From assembly GCA_014323545.1 (NCBI GenBank), contig CP058647.1, positions 564,001-628,000 on the forward strand: 64,000 nucleotides of DNA. The letters are read 5' to 3'. The position numbers and the translations under genes were made by a program. The notes under the pieces were generated by a model. That model was not told where the DNA came from, made no database searches, and worked only from the letters and a program-made list of their open reading frames with translations. Of this stretch, positions 42,283 through 50,986 are shown one piece after another; position 1 is the stretch's first letter, and each line of letters opens with the position of its first letter. This DNA is from Hyphobacterium sp. CCMP332. Its GTDB lineage: Bacteria; Bacteroidota; Bacteroidia; Cytophagales; CCMP332.

Positions 42283-45200
42283 TTAGAAAGTATCAAGGTC
42301 AATTGGTCTGTTGATATGGAAGAATTTCACCACCTTCTCCCCAAGTTCTCCCGCATCGATATGGACGATGTACACGCCACTGGCTACCGGGATACCTTCT
42401 TCGTTGGTCAACTCCCAGTTCTGACTGCTCAGACCCAGTCCAGCCACATCTTCTGCCACATTTCTGTTGAACTGTCGCACCAGTGAACCGTTCATCGAGA
42501 AGATCGAGATGGTACACTGTGCCGGTAAATTGGTGATCTTGACATTTTTATCCACCTGGCTTTGTTCGTATTCCGAATAAGCGTAGTATGGGTTAGGCAC
42601 CAATCTTATGATATCCAGATCACTTTGGGCTTTCTCCTTGCTTGCAAGGATCGCCTGTGAGCCTATCGTGCTAAAGGTATAGGTCGGTGGTACGCCGTTT
42701 TCGGTGGCCTCGTAATCCCTGTCCACGCGCAGGCGGATCCTGACATCGCCGCGATCTTCCACCGGCAGCGATACAAAACTCGGATTGATCTTCATCATCC
42801 CTATCCAGCTAAAGGTTTCCTCGTAGGTCACCCGGTACTGACTGGTTCGACTGGTGGTTTGATCCTCGAAGGTGCTGTCCATCAAGCGCTGGTAAGCACT
42901 CGGTTGTCCTGCCACTTCAAAGTCGTATTCCATATTGGTCACAATGATGTAGTGATTATTGGTATCGTTGCTGGTCGGGTTGTACAAGCCATCGTTACCC
43001 AGCACCGAGTCGACCAGTTTGTTTTCGGTAAAGGCCATGTTCAATCGTATGCCCTTGTCCACATCGATCGCATAACCCGGGAACCAGCTATAGCCTGTCG
43101 CCGGATCGGTGCTGCCATCTGGGAAGGCCGCCACTGCGCCATCCGGTTGCCCGTCTTTGTCCACGCTCAGCAACTCGCTTTTCTGTACCCTGTTCACCAC
43201 CGGGTTCACAATGCTCACCGTTGGCGGTGCCATCTGAACTACCATACAACGCGTCCACTTGCTTCTGTCCTGGGTAAAGACCACGTCCACGTTTGGCAAG
43301 TCCTGCATATAGGCCCAGCCTTCGGGGTTTCTTGCGTCCACGCCAGGAGCAATGCTCTCATCGGCAAAGGCCGCTTTGGTCGATAACCAGGTGCTCCAGG
43401 AGCCATCCAATACATTCTGATACACGTCCAGCTGATCATAGGTGGTCAATGAACGCGGGGCCTGTCCGATCCAGGGTAAATCACTAAAATCGATCGGGAT
43501 CAGCCAATCCTGAAGACGGTCGGCGTACTCAATGCTCGCGTCCTGGAAGCCGTTCTCCTCAAAGCCCTTATCCCTGTTTCTAAAACCCGGGTTAAAGCCG
43601 CGGCTCATCTGTACCGATAAGCCAAACTCGGGCACCGTCTGCTCGCCATCGGCGCTCACCGGCACAACGCCCTTCACCACAACCCCGTTCCCTTCAAGGG
43701 TCCAGAGGTCATGCTCTTTAAAGTCGATCGCCTGGGCTATCGATGAGCTGTCGCCTTCCAGCCAGAAGTTGGCCGGACGCTTGGTGCCGCCCAAATAACT
43801 CTCCTCGCCACCTTCACGGCGGATCGCAATCACGTCCCGGACAAAGGCCCCGTTCTCATCCCCGTTCAGCATTCGGATCTCCAGGGTCTTGCTATCGGCC
43901 GTCTCCAGCTCCGGTACCTCACGCACCACAACCGCTCTTCCTTTGATCTGGCGTTTGTAGGGACTGATCGTATAGGCGATCGTAGCTCCCGAAGAATTGT
44001 CCACTTCCTGTCCCGTGTAATTGCCCAGCGAAACCAAGGTGTCGCCAGGAAGGAATTTGTAATCATTATCGGCGCTGTTGTACTGCAAGCGGCTGGTCAG
44101 ACGAAGCTCCATGTTGTCGATGGCCTTCACCAGCTTGGGATCATAGACCTTCACCGATATCGGGCCCGAGCCCGCTCGGTAGGTGCGCTCAAATGGCGCC
44201 TTGTTTAAAATGCTCTCTTCCACCCCTCCGACAAATTCCAGGATGTTACCCCCGTTGCCAATGCCGCTCTCGGCGGTCAGCACAAACTCATCGCCATAGC
44301 CCGAGTTCAGCACCTGCCCGACGTTGGGATGCGGCACCGCCACTTTCCGGATACCGTTTCTTCGACCCAGAATAAAAGGCTGCTCTTTTCGGTCCCCTAC
44401 GTTATCGCCCAGGTTGGCCTGCGCCATCGCCGCATTGTAACCGTAAGAGAGCACAAGGAAGGTATAGCTCTTGTGATTTACCAGTTTCGGATCCCCCTCG
44501 GCAAAGGCATCATCGCTGACGCGCAAGGTTCTGAAAATGCCATTGTCCTGGCCTTCCACTTTAATGATCGGTACAAAAATATCTTCGCCCAGGGTCACAT
44601 CGTTTTCATAATTGATGATCGTGGTCACCCCATTGGCTACATCGCACTGCGCGATCAGTCTGGCGCGATCCGCATTGTCAAGGTCGGCCTCGGTCACCGT
44701 GTTATCGGCCAATTGATAGAAGAGGTAACCTTCAAAATTGTAGAAGTCTCCAATATTGGCTTCAAATTCGCGATAAGTCTCCGTGTTCATCGCCTGACGC
44801 TCACCCTGGTTGACAATGGTGAACTCGCTCGGCTCGATGGTAATGATAATCTCGCGATCCAGTTCAGTGATGGTCACATCCGGGGCATCAGGACCAGAAA
44901 GTAATTGAAAATCATTATCGTATAATTTTTGACAAATATCATCTGCGACCTTGAGCTTGTTCAGTGATCCGCGGGAGCCGCCTGCACCTGTACGCGCCCA
45001 TGGAATTCCAATGGTCAATTCATTCAATGCACCCGGTTCAAGGGTAAAAGGTCCGGCCGATTGCAACATACGACGGTCAAATGGTTGATTCCCGGCAATT
45101 ACTTCATCCCATGGTACATTTTGAGGACCTGCAAAAGGTTGATCAGGAGTACCACCCAGTCCCCAGCCTATTTCCAAATCAGAAGAACCCGGAAACATAA

Positions 45201-46638
45201 AGCTGCAAACCGGAAAACTTTGATTGGTGCCTTGCATAAGATCGTATGTGCAATTTGTTCCATCGCGCCATAGGTTTCTCAAATAATTAAAAAAGTCCAA
45301 GGCAGATCCCGGATTGCCATTTACCGGATTGCTATTATTGACATAATACATAAAGTTCGACATGATGATCAATTCATCAACCTCGTCAATTTCACCATCC
45401 TTATCATTATCTATGCCATCGCCTTCATAAACGGCATATCCCCTTTCCGGTTCATCGATCAAACCGTCAAGGTCATTATCAATTCCGTCTCCGATGGTAT
45501 CTTTATCGGCCCAGGGTCCTTCAAAATAATCAACGCCTACTGAAGGCGGATTTTCGCCATAACCACCAATTCCCTCGTCAAATTGATCACCATTATAAGC
45601 CATTCCAAGACCTCTTGGTACATCTACTTCTACATAATCATCAAAACCAAATCCAAGTGCCGGATCAACCCATTGTCCCATTCTGGTTTCTCCAAGAATC
45701 CTTGTTCCCCTATTCAATAAGCGGTTCCAATAAAAAGTCATGTCATTTAATACATCATTGGTTGCAAAACCAAAACCCATTATTTGAATCTCCATATCAA
45801 AGGGCGGTGCAGCTCCGATAACCTGGCCAAATTCCTTTTCATTACCGGCATCATTCATCACCCACCAGATACCTTCATCACCATATATAAAAGGCACGTC
45901 CCCTTGCAATGGATTGTAAATTCCATCTCCGGCGCCTTCTTCTTCTATTTGAATAAACTCATCAAAGGGTGCCAAATCGCGATCCATATCAACCACCTGA
46001 TCATTAAAGGCTCCATCCGCTGAGGTGATGTAAGGGTTCGATCTACCGGGCCAGTTTAGAATTGCTTCGGGAATATCTTCTATAGATTGTATTTTACCAG
46101 ATTGATAGTCCTCTAAATAATCTTCGATTTGGGCCCTGCTGACTTTAAAATGCTCATCCCAGGTATTGCATTCGGCAGCGCTTATTTCACCCTGATTAGG
46201 CCCTGAAGCATATAAAGGCCCAGGCCATAAGGCATAATGCGATTGTCTGTAGGTGCTGGCTAATACGAGAAGTTCTCCGGAGGTAAGATCCTCACCACCA
46301 ATCCAAACCGAACCTGCAAAAAGAGAGTGTCTTTTAGGAGCACTGGGGTTATCTTGCTTTGGGATTTCATATTGGGCATTGCTGGGTGCTACCACCGTCC
46401 ACCACATGTCTCCGCCATTGTGAAGCAAGGTTCTGACATTATTGATTTCTAAAGTTTCTCTTGAAGTAGATCGATTACATTCTGTTTTAATCCTTTCTTT
46501 ATAAAGAAGGCTTTTTTTTGTAGATTCTACGTCCTGATTGATTTGAGCTTCAACTTCAAAGCAAAATATTCCAAATGAAAGTATTACGATTAATAAACTG
46601 AATTTCACTAATTTTTTAGCTCCGCCTGAATGCAGCAT
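42283..46638 (-). CDS. giant secreted T9SS cargo protein C of the tandem family
   Basis: The 1,451-residue protein begins at ATG 46638 with a signal-like hydrophobic segment (about 10-31, LVKFSLLIVILSFGIF). The order is the same as in D: ETLEINNVRTLLHNGGDMWW, SVWIGGEDLTSG, WWVMNDAGNEKEFGQ, two DGIDND motifs (about 375-415), the long beta-rich middle with GPFTLEPGALNELTIGIPWA, and a C-terminal T9SS type A sorting domain (VPNPYYAYSEYEQ ... VASGVYIVHIDAGE). Codons in the last two thirds are strongly GC-rich unlike the neighbouring copies, described separately. Many Lys of D are Arg here. Function unknown. Confidence 0.85.
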   Translation of the reverse strand: MLHSGGAKKLVKFSLLIVILSFGIFCFEVEAQINQDVESTKKSLLYKERIKTECNRSTSRETLEINNVRTLLHNGGDMWWTVVAPSNAQYEIPKQDNPSAPKRHSLFAGSVWIGGEDLTSGELLVLASTYRQSHYALWPGPLYASGPNQGEISAAECNTWDEHFKVSRAQIEDYLEDYQSGKIQSIEDIPEAILNWPGRSNPYITSADGAFNDQVVDMDRDLAPFDEFIQIEEEGAGDGIYNPLQGDVPFIYGDEGIWWVMNDAGNEKEFGQVIGAAPPFDMEIQIMGFGFATNDVLNDMTFYWNRLLNRGTRILGETRMGQWVDPALGFGFDDYVEVDVPRGLGMAYNGDQFDEGIGGYGENPPSVGVDYFEGPWADKDTIGDGIDNDLDGLIDEPERGYAVYEGDGIDNDKDGEIDEVDELIIMSNFMYYVNNSNPVNGNPGSALDFFNYLRNLWRDGTNCTYDLMQGTNQSFPVCSFMFPGSSDLEIGWGLGGTPDQPFAGPQNVPWDEVIAGNQPFDRRMLQSAGPFTLEPGALNELTIGIPWARTGAGGSRGSLNKLKVADDICQKLYDNDFQLLSGPDAPDVTITELDREIIITIEPSEFTIVNQGERQAMNTETYREFEANIGDFYNFEGYLFYQLADNTVTEADLDNADRARLIAQCDVANGVTTIINYENDVTLGEDIFVPIIKVEGQDNGIFRTLRVSDDAFAEGDPKLVNHKSYTFLVLSYGYNAAMAQANLGDNVGDRKEQPFILGRRNGIRKVAVPHPNVGQVLNSGYGDEFVLTAESGIGNGGNILEFVGGVEESILNKAPFERTYRAGSGPISVKVYDPKLVKAIDNMELRLTSRLQYNSADNDYKFLPGDTLVSLGNYTGQEVDNSSGATIAYTISPYKRQIKGRAVVVREVPELETADSKTLEIRMLNGDENGAFVRDVIAIRREGGEESYLGGTKRPANFWLEGDSSSIAQAIDFKEHDLWTLEGNGVVVKGVVPVSADGEQTVPEFGLSVQMSRGFNPGFRNRDKGFEENGFQDASIEYADRLQDWLIPIDFSDLPWIGQAPRSLTTYDQLDVYQNVLDGSWSTWLSTKAAFADESIAPGVDARNPEGWAYMQDLPNVDVVFTQDRSKWTRCMVVQMAPPTVSIVNPVVNRVQKSELLSVDKDGQPDGAVAAFPDGSTDPATGYSWFPGYAIDVDKGIRLNMAFTENKLVDSVLGNDGLYNPTSNDTNNHYIIVTNMEYDFEVAGQPSAYQRLMDSTFEDQTTSRTSQYRVTYEETFSWIGMMKINPSFVSLPVEDRGDVRIRLRVDRDYEATENGVPPTYTFSTIGSQAILASKEKAQSDLDIIRLVPNPYYAYSEYEQSQVDKNVKITNLPAQCTISIFSMNGSLVRQFNRNVAEDVAGLGLSSQNWELTNEEGIPVASGVYIVHIDAGELGEKVVKFFHINRPIDLDTF
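42320..45050. other. GC-rich anomalous segment inside giant gene C
   Basis: Counted by hand, bases 43081-43140 are 40 of 60 G/C and 44941-45000 are 38 of 60, whereas the near-homologous part of gene D (38521-38580) is 21 of 60. By 45061-45120 it is 26 of 60. The change at the 3' end is near 42320, that at the 5' side near 45000, and is gradual over about 150 bases. The protein across this part stays closely related to protein D. The high GC gives rise to several long open frames on the other strand (for example 42859-43386 and 44329-44904), which I consider artefacts. Confidence 0.85.
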
Positions 46639-46724
46639 TGCATTTGATTTAACACTAACTTAAGGATATATTAAAATATTTGGAATTGTTTTAATCTAAG
46701 TGGTATAAATCATTACGTTAGAAG

Positions 46725-49700
46725 CTAAAAATCATAGCTGATATTATCAATGCGCCTCACATAAAAGAACTTTCGCACAATTTCACCAATTTCATCAGCT
46801 TCTACGTGAATCAAATATACGCCTGAATTAATGGGTTGAAACGATTCATTGGTCAAATCCCAAATCTGCGTGGCCCCTTCAGACCCAAGAAAACTTTCAT
46901 CAAATTCACGATTGAATGATTTGATTAATGAGCCGTCTATGCCGTGGATGGCAATTTTGCATTTAGGAGGTAAATGAGTGATTTTAACTCTTGTATCCTC
47001 AATGGTATTTTCATAACTAGAACCTAAAATATAGGGGTTGGGAACAATCCGTATATTATTGAGCTCTTCGCTCATTTGAGATCTGGAAAATATTGTGTTT
47101 TGATTCAGTTTAAATTTCCATTCGGGGTTAACTCCATTTTGAGTCATATCATATTCACGGTTTACTCTTAGTTTAATTCGTACGTCTTTTCTTTCTTCTT
47201 CAGACAATTCCGAATAGTCTTCATTGATCTTCATTATGCCAATCCACGAAAACAATTGCTCATATAAAATTCTGTACTGACTTGTTCTAGTCACTGTTTG
47301 ATCCAAAAAAGTACTATCAAACATCCGCTGTATTGAACTTCCCTCAGAATTTTCAAAATCGTATTCTCTGTTGATTATCATGATATAATGATTATTGGTA
47401 TCATTTGTATTTGGATTGTAAAGCAGGTCATTGCCGCTTGTTCCTAATGAGTCTCTCAATTTGTTTTCTGTAAAGGCAAGGCCTAATCGAATTCCACGAT
47501 CCAGGTCTATGGCATATCCCGGAAACCAGGAATATCCTTTTGATAATTCTGTGCTACCATCAGGGTATGCTGCCAAAGTTCCGTCCGGTTCACCGTTCTT
47601 ACCTAAACTGAGTTTTTCACTTTTCTGAACCCGGTTAACAACCGGATTAACAATACTTACTTCAGGTGGTGCCATTTGAAGTACAGGGCATCTTGTCCAA
47701 TTGCTTCGGTCTTGTGTAAAAACGATGTCAACATTTGGCAGATCCTGAATATAAGCCCATCCTTCAGGGTTTCTGGCATCCACACCAGGTGCTATACTCT
47801 CATCGACAAAGGCCGCCTTTGTGGACAACCATGTGGACCATGAGCCTTCCAATACATCCTGATAAACATCCAATTGATCATAATTAAATAAAGAATTTGG
47901 TCTTGGGCTAATCCAGGGTAAAGAGTCAAAATTTATGGGAATCAGCCATTTTTGATCTAAATCAGAATATTTGATCTCAGCTGAAATAAATCCATTATCC
48001 TCAAAACCTATCTCCTTATTTTTGAATCCGGGGTTCTCAGCATTGAAGATATTTATTGCAAGACCGAGTTCGGGTATGAGTTCTTCTCTGTTTTCCGTTA
48101 TTGGTATAGATCCTTTATAAATTCTACCTCCAGCACTGACATTCCAGAAATCATTGTTTTCAAAATCTGTACAAACAGCATTTGAACTCGTGTCATTTAG
48201 TAGATGAAAGCCTGCAGACCTTTTCGTGACGCCTTTATATGACTCTTCACCCCCAATACGATAAATTTCTATAACCTCTCGAATAAATGTTCCACCTTCT
48301 GCCCCATTTAAAAGTCTGATTTCAAGGGTCTTTGTTTTATCCGTTTCGAGATTCTCTCTTTCTGTAATTACAATTGCCATTCCTGGTTGCTGTCTTTTAT
48401 AAGGATTAATAGTATAACTGATACTGCCAAAACCGTCCATTACCACCTCTTGACTTATATAATCTCCGGATGAAACTATCGTATCACCTGGAAAAAACTG
48501 AATATCACTATTGAGTTTGTCGTATTCGAGTCTGGATGTCAAATAAATACTAATTGAATCGGGTAAATCTTGAGCAAATGGGTCGTATCGATAACAATTT
48601 AGCGGTGAATTTTTTTCTTGATAAATCAGATTTGGCTTTTTACCTGTTAAGATTGAGTCTTCAACACCCTCAATAAAGTCTAATACATTTCCTCCATTTC
48701 CCTTACCTGAAATTAGTTTCATTGTAAATCCGGCATCTGCATTTTCAGTGATTATACTTCCGGGTTTGGCATGAGGAATGGCTTTATAAATTTTGATGTT
48801 CTTTTTGCTTTCTATGTATGTTTGATAGACCCTTTCATTCAAATTGCTCAATTGATTTAGTTCATTGGCTCTTTTATTATAGCCATAAGCCACTACACTA
48901 TAATAGTATTCTTTGTTATTGACCAATTTCGAATTATCATCAAAAGCATCTTCTTTGATTGAAATGCTTCTCTGAATTCCTTTATCTAATCCCTGCACCT
49001 CAACTGAGGCATTAAAATAGCATTGCCGGCTTTCAAAGGCAGATGTAAAATTGGTAATTTGACTTATGCCATTTTCTAAATCGCATTGATATATTAATCT
49101 TGCTTTATCAGGATTTTTATATTCAGAAGGATCAATATTTTCATCGATCAGCTGATACACCAAATAGCCTTCAAAATCATAAGATGCGCCTATATCTATA
49201 TCGTCTTCGGAGTAAATTTCTGTATTCTGTATTTCAAGTCTGCCATTTTTCAAAACGTTCATTTTGGCTGGAACAAGATTAAGACGAATTTCATTTTCCA
49301 GTTCCCGGATAGTAACATCAGGAGCATCGGGTCCATTTAAAAATTGAATATCTCCGTTATAGTATAAGCATTGTATATAATCATCCGCGCAGAGCAATTT
49401 GTCAAAACTGGCTCTGGAACCACCGAATTCAGCCTGGGCCCAGGGCACACCAACCGTATATTCTACCAAAGCTCCCGGTTCCATTGAAAAAGCACCAATT
49501 GATGGTACAAAACGACGATCTGCCGGTTGATTCCCAGAAATAAATTCATCCCATGGTTCATAATTTGGAATATGGCTCGGATTACCTAATCTATCACTTA
49601 ATTCTTGCCATGAGTTGCCTGGAAACATATAATTAGTTGCAGGAAAATTTTGTTGCAATCCCTGAGCAAAATCATGGGTATGTTTTGTTCCATCTCTCCA

Positions 49701-50969
49701 AAGACTTCTGGTGTAAGCAAAGAAATCAAAAGCTGATCCCGGATTCCCATTGGCGGGATTAGAATTTCCATTGTAATACATGAAATTACTCATGCTTATA
49801 CGCTCCCCGAATTCATCAATTATGCCATCCCAGTCATTATCAAGGCTATCCCCTTCAAATATGGCAAAACCATTATCCGCTTCATCGACCAAACCATCGC
49901 CATCATTATCAATTCCATCGCCAATGGTATCAAAATCAGCTAGGGGACCACTAAAAAAATCTATACCAATCGCCGGCGGTTTATCGCCATAGCCTGCAAT
50001 ACTTTCATCAAAATCATCCCCATTAAAACAAATTGCCAATCCCCTTCCTACATCGGATTGAACAAAATCATCTCCCGCAAAACCCAGATCGGGGTCTGCC
50101 CATTGTGAAATGTGCGTTTCAGCAATATCTCGATGGCTTTTATTGATGAATCTATAATTGTAAAGCGTAGCGTCATTTAATGGATCATCTGTGGCAAATG
50201 CATGCGCCAAAACTTGAATTTCCATACCTATTGGAGGTGCGCCACCAAATACACCTCCAAACTCTTTTTGATTGCCAATATCATTCATCACCCACCAAAT
50301 ACTCTGATCGCCTTTGATATCGGGAATATCTCCATCCAGCGGATTGTAAATTCCGTCTTCTTTTTCCGGTTCAATAAAAGGAGCCAGTTCCATATCAAGA
50401 TCTGAAATCTCGCCTTGCAGAAATGGATTATTTCTTCCCGGCCAATAGCGTATGGCTGCCGGAATATCTTCTTCCTTTAAAATTAATCCATTTTCAAAAT
50501 CAAGTAGAAATTGAGCGATTTCATCTCTGTTCACTTTGAATTGTCTGTCCCATTCCTTACAGGTTTCCGCATTGGTGAAAACCCCTGCTCCGGAGCCTAA
50601 CACCGGTCCCGGCCATAAAGAATAGTGAGATTGGCGGTAGGTGCTTGCTATTACAAGCAGTTCATTGTTGTTATTGTCTATTCCTCCGAGCCAAATGGAA
50701 CCGGCAAAAAGTGAATGCGATTTATTGGCACTGGGATTATCCTGTTTTGGGATTTCATAGCGAGCTGCACTTGGGGAAATGACAGTCCACCACATGTCAC
50801 CGCCATTGTGTAATGTCGTTCGAACATTATTGATATCGAGTTCTATCTGAGAAGTGGCTCTTGCACAGTTGCCTTGTGCGGAAATATTCGAAAATATACT
50901 GTTGATAATTATTATGGTACAAAATAAAGAGTGATGAAATAAGGTATTGAACAGCCGATAATGATTCAT
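46725..50969 (-). CDS. giant secreted T9SS cargo protein B of the tandem family
   Basis: The 1,414-residue protein starts at ATG 50969 with a signal peptide ending NISAQ (about residue 32). The N-terminal motifs (LDINNVRTTLHNGGDMWWTV, SLFAGSIWLGGIDNN), two acidic DGIDND/DSLDND motifs at about 345-385 and the C-terminal sorting domain (IVPNPYILGSSYENT ... NSGVYLIHVEADE) are as in C and D, with about half the residues changed. A block around residues 1030-1130 (STWLSTKAAFVDESIAPG, GWAYIQDLPNVDIVFTQ) is closer to C than D is. It is 17 bases after gene A and 86 bases before gene C. Function unknown. Confidence 0.85.
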   Translation of the reverse strand: MNHYRLFNTLFHHSLFCTIIIINSIFSNISAQGNCARATSQIELDINNVRTTLHNGGDMWWTVISPSAARYEIPKQDNPSANKSHSLFAGSIWLGGIDNNNNELLVIASTYRQSHYSLWPGPVLGSGAGVFTNAETCKEWDRQFKVNRDEIAQFLLDFENGLILKEEDIPAAIRYWPGRNNPFLQGEISDLDMELAPFIEPEKEDGIYNPLDGDIPDIKGDQSIWWVMNDIGNQKEFGGVFGGAPPIGMEIQVLAHAFATDDPLNDATLYNYRFINKSHRDIAETHISQWADPDLGFAGDDFVQSDVGRGLAICFNGDDFDESIAGYGDKPPAIGIDFFSGPLADFDTIGDGIDNDGDGLVDEADNGFAIFEGDSLDNDWDGIIDEFGERISMSNFMYYNGNSNPANGNPGSAFDFFAYTRSLWRDGTKHTHDFAQGLQQNFPATNYMFPGNSWQELSDRLGNPSHIPNYEPWDEFISGNQPADRRFVPSIGAFSMEPGALVEYTVGVPWAQAEFGGSRASFDKLLCADDYIQCLYYNGDIQFLNGPDAPDVTIRELENEIRLNLVPAKMNVLKNGRLEIQNTEIYSEDDIDIGASYDFEGYLVYQLIDENIDPSEYKNPDKARLIYQCDLENGISQITNFTSAFESRQCYFNASVEVQGLDKGIQRSISIKEDAFDDNSKLVNNKEYYYSVVAYGYNKRANELNQLSNLNERVYQTYIESKKNIKIYKAIPHAKPGSIITENADAGFTMKLISGKGNGGNVLDFIEGVEDSILTGKKPNLIYQEKNSPLNCYRYDPFAQDLPDSISIYLTSRLEYDKLNSDIQFFPGDTIVSSGDYISQEVVMDGFGSISYTINPYKRQQPGMAIVITERENLETDKTKTLEIRLLNGAEGGTFIREVIEIYRIGGEESYKGVTKRSAGFHLLNDTSSNAVCTDFENNDFWNVSAGGRIYKGSIPITENREELIPELGLAINIFNAENPGFKNKEIGFEDNGFISAEIKYSDLDQKWLIPINFDSLPWISPRPNSLFNYDQLDVYQDVLEGSWSTWLSTKAAFVDESIAPGVDARNPEGWAYIQDLPNVDIVFTQDRSNWTRCPVLQMAPPEVSIVNPVVNRVQKSEKLSLGKNGEPDGTLAAYPDGSTELSKGYSWFPGYAIDLDRGIRLGLAFTENKLRDSLGTSGNDLLYNPNTNDTNNHYIMIINREYDFENSEGSSIQRMFDSTFLDQTVTRTSQYRILYEQLFSWIGIMKINEDYSELSEEERKDVRIKLRVNREYDMTQNGVNPEWKFKLNQNTIFSRSQMSEELNNIRIVPNPYILGSSYENTIEDTRVKITHLPPKCKIAIHGIDGSLIKSFNREFDESFLGSEGATQIWDLTNESFQPINSGVYLIHVEADEIGEIVRKFFYVRRIDNISYDF

Positions 50970-50986
50970 AAACTCAACTTTTAATT

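Noticed and set aside
42859-44904. Long open frames on the plus strand inside giant gene C (42859-43386 and 44329-44904 among others).
   Set aside because: They lie opposite a well-conserved coding frame and appear only where gene C is GC-rich, which reduces stop codons in all frames. Their translations show no known motif.
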